Positions 22,799 to 34,212 of a stretch of DNA of 64,000 nucleotides are shown piece after piece. A program made the position numbers and the translations under genes. Every line of letters starts with the position of its first letter. Within the stretch, counting starts at the first letter, position 1. Below the pieces are notes generated by a model. The model saw only the letters and a list, made by a program, of their open reading frames with translations, was not told the origin of the DNA and searched no databases. The DNA is from Aralia elata (lineage: Eukaryota > Streptophyta > Magnoliopsida > Apiales > Araliaceae): assembly GCA_034770075.1 (NCBI GenBank), contig CM068383.1, positions 48,813,222 through 48,877,221 of the forward strand. Reading direction: 5' to 3'.

Positions 22799-24153
22799 AT
22801 TGACCCCCCTCCATCATGTCTAGGCAGGGGATTGATTTTAACATTTGGGGAGTCTGGCTGTTCCACCACAATTTCCCCACTATCAATCAAGTTCTGAATT
22901 CTGTGCTTCAGCGTCCAACATTCCTGCATATCATGACCAGGGGAACCTGAGTGGTATGCGCATCGCTTGCTTGGGTCAAACCTTCTTGCCTTCGGGTCAC
23001 TTGGGGGTGTCAAATCAACTATCTTCTTTTGGGCTATCAATACTGCCAAAATCCGCCTAAGAGGATCCCCGAGTGGGGTGAATACTCGATTTTGCGAGGC
23101 CTCGAATCTCCTTCGCCCTTCCGCCCTCTGATCAGTGAAGTTAGGCTGTCGGGATGGCCCCACTCTCTGCACCTGTACTGGAAGATTATTTTCTGCCTTT
23201 CTAGGTGACCCCTGAAGGATGAGGGAAACATCCTCCTCCTTTTTCTTTTGCACCCTACGGGAAGTGCTGCCATAATTTCCACTCTGTATTTGTTCTGCAG
23301 CCGTTTCCAAAGCCGTGAAATCCCGAATCTTACCAGACTTCAAACCCATATCCACCATTTCTCCGTGTTTAATCATCTCGGCAAAAGGCCTACCAATCCC
23401 TGATATAACCCGCTCATAATAAGGGGCCTCTTGAATATCTACGAAGGTCATCACCATCTCCGACTTGCTCATCGGGGGATTCACCTGTGCGGCCATACCC
23501 CTCCATCGTTGTGCATAATCCCTGAAGGATTCCCTGGGTTGCTTCTTAACTTTTGTCATTTGGTATCTATCAGGGGCCATTTGTGCCTGGAAGCTATACT
23601 GTGTTAAGAAGGTGTGGGCCAATTCTTCCCAATTGTGGATCCGGGCATTATCGAGACGAGCATACCAGATTCTCGCCTCTCCTGTCAGGCTTTTTTGGAA
23701 AAGTTGCATCCTTAGACCCTCGTCTTCTGCATAAGATCCCAGCTCCCCAATGTAGATTTTCAGATGGGTATAAGGATCCCCCTTCCCATTGTATTTCTCA
23801 AATTCGGGGATTTTAAATTTCTTCGGAGATCTGGTTCCGGGGAAGACACATAGATCTGAATAGTTCACCATGCCTAGGGACCCTATGCCCTTCATAGATT
23901 GGATAGTTTCCTCCATTTGTTTCATTTTCTTTCGCAGGTCATCAGTATCTCCCTCTTCTGGGATAGTAATCACTGTTTTGTTAGGTACGGGAATGGCCTT
24001 TGGGACAACTGGCTCGCCCTTAGGTTGGGGTGGATCCTGTCGAGGTAGCAATTGTTCCTTCAGCATTATGGCCATCTCCAACATCTGTTTTTTAAAGTCA
24101 TCAAATTCCTCCCTAGATATGGAACCAGGATTAGTAGGTGGGAGATTAGCCAT
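22759..24153 (-). CDS. Gag (capsid/nucleocapsid) of the Tat-like element
   Basis: 464 residues from an ATG (MANLPPTNP). A coiled-coil-prone N-terminus (DLRKKMKQMEETIQSM) precedes the capsid core KFKIPEFEKYNGKGDPYTHL, LRMQLFQKSLTGEARIW and the NWEELAHTFLTQYSF segment. The nucleocapsid has a CCHC-like motif, CAYHSGSPGHDMQEC. Gag packages the element RNA in cytoplasmic particles. The frame is fully open, unlike pol, and ends with a Gly/Arg-rich tail just after the G-run at 22804-22809. Confidence 0.9.
   Translation of the reverse strand: MANLPPTNPGSISREEFDDFKKQMLEMAIMLKEQLLPRQDPPQPKGEPVVPKAIPVPNKTVITIPEEGDTDDLRKKMKQMEETIQSMKGIGSLGMVNYSDLCVFPGTRSPKKFKIPEFEKYNGKGDPYTHLKIYIGELGSYAEDEGLRMQLFQKSLTGEARIWYARLDNARIHNWEELAHTFLTQYSFQAQMAPDRYQMTKVKKQPRESFRDYAQRWRGMAAQVNPPMSKSEMVMTFVDIQEAPYYERVISGIGRPFAEMIKHGEMVDMGLKSGKIRDFTALETAAEQIQSGNYGSTSRRVQKKKEEDVSLILQGSPRKAENNLPVQVQRVGPSRQPNFTDQRAEGRRRFEASQNRVFTPLGDPLRRILAVLIAQKKIVDLTPPSDPKARRFDPSKRCAYHSGSPGHDMQECWTLKHRIQNLIDSGEIVVEQPDSPNVKINPLPRHDGGGSMWQKPVKPRGRQG
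22804..22809 (-). promoter_or_regulatory. Candidate -1 frameshift site (G6 run) between gag and protease
   Basis: On the minus strand the gag codons GGA GGG GGG TCA contain six consecutive G. The protease frame is -1 relative to gag. Its last upstream stop (TGA) lies just before this run, and gag terminates 45 bases after it, so the shift must occur in this short window. Confidence 0.4.
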
Positions 24154-24913
24154 TTCAGATGTAGAGTTTTGGGCCCTTTTAGACTGCGAACGGGTTTGAG
24201 GAGCAATCCTACAGAGACAATGGTTCGAAGTTTAGTCTTGGGGAATGAAAAATGTGGATGCATGCTAAAGCTGTAATTTTTGTGTTTTTGGGTTTTTTAA
24301 TCTTTCCCTGTAAAACAGAAAGTTAGTAGTCCTTTAATGCAATAACAAATGTTAAACACGACTTTATTATGCTTCCCCAGCTGTTCCCTGCAAAACACAG
24401 AGGTTAGTAATTTCTCTTGACAGAAAGGGAGGCATTTATGAATGGGATCATGACATTTATATGCGCGAACGTAAAAAGGCATGAAAAGACTTTTCCTACG
24501 TTGGGTTAATCTGAGGCTAACCTATCCTAAGGTTACTCTCACGGGCTTTTCGGCATGAAGGTCCCCAAATCTTCGCAATCTACTTGTCTGAGTCCTTTCG
24601 ATTGGAGCGGATTTGGGTGGTGCGTTTCCAGAGCCATCTCCGGGGAGCAGCCCCTTCGAGTCCAGTAATAAGCAACCGACAGGTTCGACTCAGGAGGAGG
24701 TACTCTCTCAACATACATTCACATTCATCGTCTTCACCGTATGCAAATGATTTCTTTAAAGTAATGCCATACCATTCAAATATTTATTTATTGGACAAAG
24801 CACACATTCATACAACAATAAATAAATAAAAACCGCACGTACATACACATTTATGAAATTTTTAAAGGATAGGATAGCATCAAGATTCAAAAGCGGCTTA
24901 AGCCCTCTAATGT
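24154..24913 (-). other. Leader of the Tat-like element
   Basis: About 760 bases between the primer-binding site and the gag ATG. No protein is recognised and no palindrome cluster is seen. It presumably contains packaging signals and any leader introns. Confidence 0.5.
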
Positions 24914-24931
24914 TCCCCAGCGGAGTCGCCA
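24914..24931 (-). other. Primer-binding site for tRNA-Arg
   Basis: In element sense TGGCGACTCCGCTGGGGA, two bases after the 5' LTR end. The first eleven bases complement the 3' acceptor end (...CGGAGUCGCCA) expected of a plant tRNA-Arg whose acceptor starts GACUCCG. Confidence 0.8.
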
Positions 24932-24933
24932 GC

Positions 24934-26918
24934 TGTCGACGCCGGGTTTTCTGTCTTTTTAGTCTTTTCCGATTTTAGCCTTTTTGATTAGATGATTTTT
25001 TGGAAAAGATCGGCACTTAATGTCGACGGGGTTTTGAAAGATCGTTTTTTATGATGAGCCAATTAACTAGAGTCGCCAATTGATATATTTGAAATGGATA
25101 TACCAACTCATCCGAGTTTTCGTTTTTTTTTTTAAATCGCTGGCTCATATGTGACTCCGAATTAATTGGTCTGCAAACCGAGATTCATAGAGTTCGGGGG
25201 CTTACTTAAGCGAGGGGAAGGTGTTAGGCACCCCCCGACTTCCGTGAAACACGGTTACCGCAATCTTGATACTTTCCTATCCTTTAATTCATGAAATGCG
25301 TATGTGTGCGTGTGTGTGTGTGCATGCCTATATGAATGTGGTGGTGAGTTTGTGCGAAGAAAACATTTGGGTTTTCGGAAAAGTCATGTTTTCTTTTGGG
25401 TTTGCTTTAGAATGTCCTTCGGCTTGTACGAGAAAGCTTTATGAGAAAATATTTGATTTTAATTTGTCAAAACTATGAGATTTCGTTAGATGGCGTTTTG
25501 GCAAAACAAGAGCTTTCTAAACCTTTGTCAAAATAGGAATCGAGATCTATACGTTTCTCTCGTAACTCAAATGACGGGCAACTTCTAGAATCTCTTTAAC
25601 CCTATGCACAAAGATCTAATAAAACATTACTTATTTTTATAAAATCATTTTTTGTGATGTTTGAAAACGAATTTTTCTTTAGCCCTCTCGTTAAATAGGA
25701 ATCGACATTCATTAGCATTTCCAAATTTTAGCCTCGTGATTCTAATAACCTAGTTTGATTGATTTTATGAAAATCTTATCGTTTTAGCTTTGAAATCAAT
25801 TTCGTATCATAAATCAAATCAAACATTAAAATGCGTTGGGGCTATTCATGGGCATGTAAGCCATCAAAATAACCCCAAACGCCCACAATCGCATATTTTC
25901 ACTAGGACGGGGCCTTAACCACGATTCTCGCCTTGGCGTCGTTTTAAGGCCCGACGATTACATATGTACAATGAAAACTACATCCTTCCTACTATCTACA
26001 TCAAAAGAGGTCCATCATCGGATTTGGACCACGGGGTCGCTTTCCTAGGCTCACAACCAAATTTCCACACACCCACGACCGGATATTACAAGAAATAACC
26101 AAACGGATAATCTAACAATACCAATACATCCTGGAATAGCGATCTAAAGAGACCACGCTCAATAGCACCGTAAAACAAACAAAAAATCAATAAATAAATA
26201 TCATCGGGTTATTAGGAAGAATTTTGTTCTGATGGAACCCTCACTAATAATTCCTAATTCATCGTTCCACCATAACTTACATGAAAACTACATTTAATTT
26301 GACCAAATGATATGATAAAAGTTGCAAAAATAAGGAGATTTTCACCTTGCAAATGAGATCAAAGTGGATGTAAACTTGTGTATTTTGAATAGAAGAAGAA
26401 GTATATGTGATACAATCAAATCAAAAGAATATTATTCCTCTCTTTTTTCTCCTTTCTCTCCTATTTTGTTGCAAAATTTTGCTATTTTTTCTCTCAATTT
26501 ATGTGCTGCTGCTGTGCTATTTCTTTCTCTTCCCGATCTGCTCAACTCTCTGTATACTGATGAGGAAATGAGCTAAAATAGGTTGGCCTTAGCCCGCCAT
26601 GCACTCAGCCCGCCATGCACTTTAGTTATTTAATTCTCCTCGGTTTCCGCACCGCACCTCGATTCTCGCGTCGTGCTGTCGGTTTTCGCCGAAAGGCCTG
26701 TATTTTGCAGTCCGAAAATTATTGTGAGACGTGACACATTATTCAGGAATGCTCATTTCGGATGGCCTTGTTGTCACGTCGGTTTTGACTGCAAATCGTC
26801 GCGGTGGCGTTGAGTGTTCGCACTTGTGCCCATTCTTCGCTCCCGCAGGCCGGTTCATTTCCCGAATTTGCCCTCTTGTCAGGGTTAGTATATGAAGTGC
26901 AAAATTTGGGTGTCTACA
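24934..26918 (-). repeat. 5' LTR of the Tat/Ogre-type element
   Basis: 1985 bp, colinear with 9435-11469, same ends. It lacks the ~50-bp palindromic insertion present in the other LTR. Scattered substitutions put the two LTRs at roughly 97-98% identity by eye. Confidence 0.93.
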
Positions 26919-26923
26919 ATTAT

Positions 26924-27523
26924 GTTGTCAGCTTTAGTTTATTTTTTGAATATATCTGAGTGCAACTTTTTTATTTTTTTATACAAATATAACTGGGTCA
27001 TATATCAATGTTAATTTTTTGTAAGATATATAAAATAAAGTTTCATTTCTATATAATTGTTATTTTTTTGTGAGGATAATGGGTAAGGTTGTAATTTGTG
27101 TGTTTAGTCCAGTGAAGCTGTTATTTGACTTTTTGCGCATTGCAATGTAAAATACTCAGTCATTATGTTTCATATACAAAATAATTGGGATGTGGATTCA
27201 AGCTCATTGGCCTATCATATACAAATAGTTACCTCCAAAATTTATTTTTAACTATAGAAACATTTCTTAAATAGAAAGACATGAGGGCAGCCTGTACACT
27301 TAAGTTGAACTACAACTTATACAGAACTAGGAGAACAGAAATGATCATTAGAGAAGAATGCAACAAGACATGTAAAATTAATTATCTTTTGAATTAATTC
27401 CCACAACAATAAGCAGTTGAGAACATGTCCAGCAATACAACAATTAAACTATAGTTGCATGATATTAATAAATGCCTTGAAAAGATTCTAAATGATTAAA
27501 AGGTTCTCAGACAGGTTGTTATT
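26924..27523. other. Host intergenic remnant between two insertions
   Basis: About 600 bases of AT-rich DNA between the gypsy and copia A elements. It is continuous with the sequence left of 9430 once the gypsy is removed. No exon is recognised. Confidence 0.6.
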
Positions 27524-29088
27524 GTTAGAGTTTATGCCCTAGAGGCCAATTATTTAATGTAATTGCTTAACATTTCTCTTGATATTTGATTGAATAAATG
27601 AATTATTTTATTATGGTTTCATTTACTGTGTTATATAAATTTTAACATAATAAAAGTCCTTAGAATAATGATACAAATTATATAGCTTCAAGTATGTGAC
27701 TTGAATATGAGATTATATAATTACAATAAGTATCATTACTCTTAAATGTCCCTAGTCGAGTATCATTGAGAATGGGACAACAATGATACATTGAGACTAG
27801 TATGTGGATTGACTGATGGCCAAATCTCATTGGTCATTAATATATGAGATATTAAATCAATGCATAGGTACATGTTAGAGAACAATGTACTGGACAGACC
27901 CACCATGAGAATTCTACGTGGAGCATTATGCAAAGTGTCATAAGCAATTCTCATAGTGACAATGATGTAATGGTCCTCTAACCTGAAATCGCTATATTAC
28001 TATACGAGAATTTATGTACTTTGATATCATCAAAGGTCACCTTTAATAGGGTGGACAATAAAGGTGATTATTGGGTACATCATGAATCGTGTGAGGAATA
28101 TGAGTGATCTAGATGGAATTTAACCCTCCTATATATTAGGAGTGATATCCATAGGCCTCTTGATTGAGTAGGACTATGAAATGGATGGCCATGCTCAAAT
28201 AGTGATTTGTTTCATATAGTCTACTCATTGATCAAGAAAACTCAGATTAAATTATGAAGAGTATGACACATTCCATGACTCGAGTTTAATCTAGGATGTC
28301 AAGGTTAAAAGGATTAAATTACATTGAAACATTGGTCACGAAAAGGTTGCATCGAATCATCGATCTTATTATTATTTGGGTAGCAGTGATGCATTACTAG
28401 ATGCCACTCACTGTTTATAATTTTATAATATGATTTTAAAATTATTGCCAATATAATAATAACCTATAGGGTCACACACTTAGAACGTAATTAAAAGAGA
28501 ATTAATTTAAATTGTAAGGATTTAAATATATCAATATGATTGATAGTATTTAAATTACGAATTTAAATTAACAAGATAATTTGTATATATATGTATATTA
28601 ATTAAGTAAGACTTAATTAAAATATAATATATATATATATATATATATATAAAAATTCGAATTTTACTTTTCTAATAGGATTAGGATTTTGCTTATCCTT
28701 TTGGACTCTATATATATCAGATATATCAGCAGTCTTGTTTACGTGAAACTATAAGAAAAAACCCTAGCCGTTTTAGAAAAGAGAGTTGAGAGCAACACTT
28801 GAGAAAATCCAGATCTTGGCGGCTAGTACCGGAGTTCTCTTTGCTGCAGATCGTGTGACGATTTGTGGGACGTTCATGTGGATACCGTAGAGACGTAGTT
28901 CTGTTGGATTGCGTTGGAGATTCGAAGCCGTTCCAGAATTTCATTGTTGCATTTAAGCTCGGATAATCGGTAAAGCAAATCTAAACCTCTGAATTAATTT
29001 GTTTTTGCATGGATCCTGTTTTAGGGTTTCGGAAAAATTGTTTTAAAATTTTAAATTCCGCTGCGTTTATGTGTCCAAAACCCTAACA
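27524..29088 (+). repeat. 5' LTR of copia A
   Basis: 1565 bp with TG...CA ends. It contains a (TA)n run near 28622-28652 and a CTATATATATCAG box near 28706 that could serve as the TATA element. It has no GC-rich palindrome cluster, unlike the gypsy LTRs here. Confidence 0.92.
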
Positions 29089-29089
29089 G

Positions 29090-29101
29090 TGGTATCGGAG
29101 C
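29090..29101 (+). other. Primer-binding site, initiator tRNA-Met type
   Basis: TGGTATCGGAGC, one base after the LTR and one mismatch from the common plant copia sequence TGGTATCAGAGC. Confidence 0.8.
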
Positions 29102-29148
29102 TACTTGCGAAACATTAATTCAGATTACGTGTTATGTGTCCAAAACCG

Positions 29149-29168
29149 CCAGGGGGAACCCCCCTTGG
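29149..29168 (+). promoter_or_regulatory. G/C-run hairpin in the copia A leader
   Basis: CCAGGGGGAACCCCCCTTGG can fold into a strong hairpin, followed by another C-run. It lies 50 bases after the primer site, where packaging or dimerisation elements often sit. The function is inferred from position only. Confidence 0.35.
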
Positions 29169-30232
29169 ACCCCCCGTCGTAGCGCACGATGGTCGTAACC
29201 CTAATATTTGATATTTTTTATTATATAAAATTGTGTTATGTGCTTATTGTGATATGCATGGTGCACAGTTATGGCCATTTTGACCCATAGGTTAGTGGTT
29301 TTTGTTTTTGAAATACGGCTTGCATGTCGTGCCTCTCTATAAAGTCTAATGTAATATTCTTTTCTCATCTAAATCCCCTCGAATGTAACTCGAGGTTTCT
29401 TTATCACATGTAATGTACAAATGTAACCTATCAAGATGACAAGATGATGATGGAGAGGAGACACATACACGAGGAAGGCCCGAGGAAGCTACTATTTTGA
29501 AGTTTTTTTTTTATCACCTTAGACTGACCTTCAATCTTTTCATTAGCTTGAGAAGATTGACATAGGGTTGGGCCATAACTGTGACACATTTAATTTTGCA
29601 CTTTATTTATGCTTGTATACGATATGATATGATAAATAATGTGCATGCTTAATGAGATTAATAATTGGTGAGATCTAAATTAATTAATAAAATCCCTCAT
29701 AAAATTATTAAGTCTAAATCAGATGCCTTCCAATGAATAACACTCATCAAGACCTTGATCGATGGATGTAGGTTTGCCAAAGCAAAGTACCCTATTTATC
29801 TTGGTAAGATGCGATAGGATAATTGTGATATCCAAATTGTTAAAATCATTGGGCCTGACTTAACTAAGTTATCTCAATAGGATTGTAGACTTAGAGGCAT
29901 AAAGTTTGGTAGGTACTATTAGATGGACTTAGAACAAATGTTGTTCACCAAACTATCTAAGAGTTATATACGATATAATTGACAAAGGGTTGTCTACCTA
30001 AATAATTATGTTTTGAGAGAATAGCCAAAGCTAACTTAAGGCATAATGAAATATGGATCTTGGCTCACTAGAAAGATTTAAATAACAAAATGCTTTCCGA
30101 ATTAATGGTGAGGGCTATTAATTTGAATAAAATAGTGGGAGGTATATTTTGAATGTACTATTATCAATTTCATAATATCAAAAACTCTGCAATTTGACTT
30201 ATTATTTTTGCACTTATAAATTGTAGATATCA

Positions 30233-31189
30233 ATGGCAAACAACAACACAAATAGTCTTTCACTACGATCAGTCCTTGTGAAGGAAAACCTGAGTGGAAT
30301 TAATTTCCTAGACTGGCATAGGAACTTGAGGATTGTCCTCAAACAAGAGCGCAAGCTATATGTCCTTGATGGGCCCATTCCTGCAGCACCACCTAACACT
30401 GCACCACGTGCAGAGCATAATGCTTACAAGAAGCATCAAGATGATGCTCTGGAGGTGAGTTGTCTCATGCTAGCAACTATGAACTCTGAGCTTCAGAAGC
30501 AACATGAGTTAATGGATGCTTATGAGATGATCGAGCATCTCAAGAAATTGTTCGAAGGGCATGCTCGACAGGAGAGGTATGATACAAGCAAAGCGTTGTA
30601 TCACTGCAAGATGGGTGATCGTGATCCAGTTGGTCCACATGTTCTGAAAATGATTGGGTATATTGAGTACCTTGATAGGTTGGGTTTTCCAATTACTCAG
30701 GAAGCCCAAACTGATCTTGTTTTCCAATCTTTGAACAACAGCTACTCTCAATTTGTTATGAATTATCTCATGAATGAAATTGAGAAACCACTTACTGAGT
30801 TATTGAGCATGTTAAGAACTGCTGAGAACAACATGAAAAAGGCAGGACCCGATCCCATAATGATGGTGCAAAAGGGGAATGCTAAGGGAAAAGGGAAAGG
30901 TAAGAAAAAGATAAGATCTAAATCTAGTGCCAAACCCAATTTCAAAAATAAACGGGCTTTAAAGCCTACAGGTGGGGTGGCTAAAGAAGGTGATTGTCAC
31001 TTCTGTGGAAAACCTGGACACTGGAAGAGGAATTGTCATGCTTATTTGGAAGAGCTGAAGAAAAAGAAAGGAAGTGTGACTTCTGATTTAGGTATATATG
31101 TTATAGAAGTCAATTTGTCTACTTCTACATCATGGGTATTGGATACTAGATGTAGTTCTCACATTTGTGTTAATGTGCAGGAACTCTGA
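30233..31189 (+). pseudogene. Copia A gag and start of protease
   Basis: ATG start MANNNTNSLSLRS. The capsid region (FLDWHRNLRIVLKQERKLYVL) is followed by a Lys-rich stretch and a CCHC zinc knuckle, CHFCGKPGHWKRNC, near residue 255. The protease site near residue 300 reads WVLDTRCSSHIC where D(T/S)G is expected, so an essential Gly is replaced by Arg. The frame then stops at a TGA (31187) but remains homologous in the same register after it. Confidence 0.9.
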
Positions 31190-32521
31190 AGGAGTAGGAC
31201 TTTGGCGAAAGGAGAAGTTGACCTACGAGTTGGGAATGGAGCAAAAGTTGCTGCACTAGCCGTAGGGACTTATCATTTATCATTTCCCACTGGGCTAGTA
31301 TTAGAATTAGAGGATTGTTATTATGTGCCTGCTATGAGCAAAAACATTATTTCTGTTTCTTGTTTGGACAAGAAAGGTTTTTCATTTTTAATAAAGAACA
31401 ATAGTTGTTCGTTTTACTTAAATGAAATATGTTATGGTGTTGCACAATTGTTTAATGGTCTTTATATTCTTGATTTTGAAATGCCTATCTATAACATAAA
31501 TACAAAACAATTTAAATCAAATGATTCAAATCCGACATATCTGGCACTGTCGTTTAGGCCATATAAATGAGAAACGCATATCCAAACTCCATAAAGATGC
31601 GTTTTTGGATTCATTTGATTTTGAATCATATGAGAAATGCGAGTCTTGTTTATTAGGCAAGATGACTAAAGCCCCTTTCACTGGTCATAGTGAACGGGCT
31701 AGCGATGTATTGGGACTTATACATAGTGATGTATGTGGACCCATGAGTTCGTTAACAAGAGGTAGGTTCTATTACTTCATTACATTACTGACGACTTCAG
31801 TAGATATGGATATGTGTATCTTATGAGACACAAATCCGAATCCTTTGAAAAGTTCAAGGAATTCAAGAATAAAGTTCAAAACCAATTTGGCAAAAGCATA
31901 AAAGCCCTTCGATCCGATCGAGGAGGTGAATACTTAAACCAAGACTTTGATTACTTTCTAAAGGAGTGTGGTATTATATCACAGCTCACTCCACCTGGAA
32001 CACCACAATGGAATGGTGTGTCTGAGAGGAGAAATCGCACCTTGTTGGACATGGTACGATCAATGATGAGTCATGCAGATCTTCCAATTAGCTTTTGGGG
32101 TCATGCCCTAGAGACAGCTGCATTCAAACTTAACCGTGTTCCTACAAAGACGGTTCAAAAGACACCATATGAGATATGGACTGGAAAACGTCCTAGTTTG
32201 TCTTTCATGAAGATTTGGGGTTGCGAGGCGTTTGTGAAACGTTTGGCTTCTGACAAGCTCGGACCCAAATCTGAGAAATGTAATTTTGTGGGATACCCTA
32301 AGGAAACAAAAGGGTATTATTTCTACAAACCTTCTGAGAACAAAGTGGTTGTTGCTCGAACTGGTATTTTTCTAGAAAGAGAATTTGTCTCTAAAGGAAA
32401 CAGTGGGAGGAAAGTAGAACTCGAAGAAATTCGAGAACCACAAAATATCATTGAACCTGAGTTGGAACATGAGCAGGGACCACAAGATGTTGTGGAAAGT
32501 GAACCTGCTCAAATTACATAA
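31190..32521 (+). pseudogene. Copia A protease end and integrase
   Basis: Continues with VGNGAKVAALAVGTY, then the pre-integrase HCRLGHINEKRISKLH and the integrase zinc ligands CESC. LIHSDVCGPM carries the first catalytic Asp, SDRGGEYLN the second, and PQWNGVSERRNRTL the Glu. A one-base loss near 31543 and a compensating one near 31785 move the frame out and back, and a TAA ends it at 32519. All catalytic residues are visible but not in one frame. Confidence 0.88.
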
Positions 32522-34192
32522 GGCATTCGTAGATCTGGTAGGACACGCCGAGAGCCCGAGAGATATTATGGATTTCTTGTGACTCAAAACGGCGATGTGA
32601 TGCTCATAGATCAGGATGAGCCTGCTTCCTACCAAGAAGCTATGAATGGACCAGATTCTGAGAGATGGCTTGAAGCCATGAAATCTGAGATGGACTCCAT
32701 GTATACAAACCAAGTATGGACTTTGGTTGATCCACCCGAAGGGGTAAAACCAATCGGGTGCAAATGGGTTTTCAAGAAGAAAACCGACATGGATGGTAAT
32801 GTACAAACCTATAAAGGTCGACTGGTAGCAAAAGGTTTCAAACAAGTTCAAGGTGTTGACTATGATGAAACCTTCTCTCCAGTGGCAATGGTTAAATCCA
32901 TCAGGATCTTACTTGCTATTGCAGCCTTTTATGATTACGAAATCTGGCAGATGGATGTCAAAACTGCTTTCCTTAACGGAAATCTCCTTGAGGATGTGTA
33001 TATGACACAACCTGAGGGTTTTATCACCCCAAAGGATGCTGGAAAGGTATGTAAGCTGCAGCGATCCATTTATGGATTGAAGTAAGCCTCTCGGAGTTGG
33101 AATCTTCGTTTTGATGAAGCAGTCAAAAAGTTTGGCTTTATAAAAAATGAAGATGAACCTTGTGTATATAAGAAGGTTAGTGGGAGTCACATTGTATTCC
33201 TGGTATTATATGTTGACGACATATTAATTATTGGGAATGACATTCCTTCCTTACAGGCTGTAAAAACATGGCTAGGAAAATGTTTCTCCATGAAAGATTT
33301 GGGCGATGCAACCTACATTTTAGGTATCAAGATCTATCGTGATAGATCGAGAAAAATGCTCGGCCTAAGTCATAGTACATATATTGATAAAGTGCTGAAA
33401 CGGTTCAGCATGCAAGAGGCAAAAAGAGGATACTTACCCATGTCTCATGGTGTAAAGATCTCTAAGGCCCAATGTCCTAAATCACAAAATGATGAGGAAC
33501 GTATGAGAAAGATCCCTTATGCTTCGGCAATTGGATCTATCATGTATGCAATGATATGTACTCGTCCGGATGTCTCGTATGCTTTGAGCGTGACGAGCAG
33601 ATACCAGTCGAATCCAGGTGAAGGTCACTGGACAACAGTCAAGAATATCCCCAAGTACCTGAAAAGGACTAAAGATTCATTCTTGGTATATGGAGATGAA
33701 GACGAACTGGCAGTAAAAGGTTACACAGATGCTAGTTTTCAGACTGATATGGATGACTATAAGTCTCAATCAGGTTTTGTGTTTTGTCTTAACGGTGGTG
33801 CTGTTAGCTGGAAAAGTTCGAAGCAAGAGATAGTAGCGAATTCTACAATAGAGGCTGAGTATATTGCTGCTTCTAGTGCGACCAAGGAGGCTGTATGGAT
33901 TAAAAAGTTCGTCACTGAACTTGGTGTTGTTCCAACCATTGTTGATCCAGTTGAGTTATACTGTGATAATGATGGAGCCATTGCACAGGCTAAGGAACCT
34001 AGATCTCACCAACGATCCAAGCATATACTTAGGCGGTACCATCTCATCCGTGAAATAATTGGTAGAGGAGATGTACACATATGCAGAGTGCCAACAGATG
34101 ATAATATTACAGATCCACTGACTAAGGCTTTGTCACAGCAGAAGCATGAAGGTCACACTAGTTCCATGGGTATTAGATACATGAGTGATTGA
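32522..34192 (+). pseudogene. Copia A reverse transcriptase and RNase H
   Basis: RT begins with WTLVDPPEGVKPIGCKWVFK, then RLVAKGFKQVQGVDYDETFSP, WQMDVKTAFLNG and the catalytic LYVDDILIIGND near 33210. RNase H has GYTDASFQTD, SSKQEIVANSTIEAEYIA and LYCDNDGAI. One in-frame TAA at 33083 replaces the Gln of the GLKQASRSW motif, and an earlier TAA at 32519 separates it from integrase. Otherwise the frame is continuous to the stop 20 bases before the polypurine tract. Confidence 0.9.
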
Positions 34193-34200
34193 CTCTAGTG

Positions 34201-34212
34201 CAAGTGGGAGAT
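34201..34212 (+). other. Polypurine tract of copia A
   Basis: CAAGTGGGAGAT directly precedes the 3' LTR start TGTTAGAG. The same CAAGTGGGAGAT string precedes the 3' LTR of copia B at 48576. Confidence 0.75.

Larger units (their letters stand above)
9435..26918 (-). mobile_element. Complete Tat/Ogre-type Ty3/gypsy retrotransposon, 17.5 kb
   Basis: Minus-strand element bounded by ~2-kb LTRs (24934-26918 is the 5' LTR, 9435-11469 the 3' LTR), TG...CA ends and TSD ATTAT. The order along the minus strand is 5' LTR, tRNA-Arg primer site, gag, protease with G-patch, intron, reverse transcriptase, RNase H, second RNase H, integrase, antisense gene block, satellite-bearing 3' UTR, polypurine tract, 3' LTR. 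Size, intron, dual RNase H and large 3' region are hallmarks of the Tat/Ogre lineage. The LTRs differ at roughly 2-3% of the positions I compared by eye, plus a ~50-bp indel. Pol carries at least two stops and frame breaks, so this copy is not autonomous. Confidence 0.93.

Noticed and set aside
28622..28652. (TA)n run as a regulatory switch
   Set aside because: A simple microsatellite differing in length between the two copia A LTRs; nothing beyond slippage is shown.
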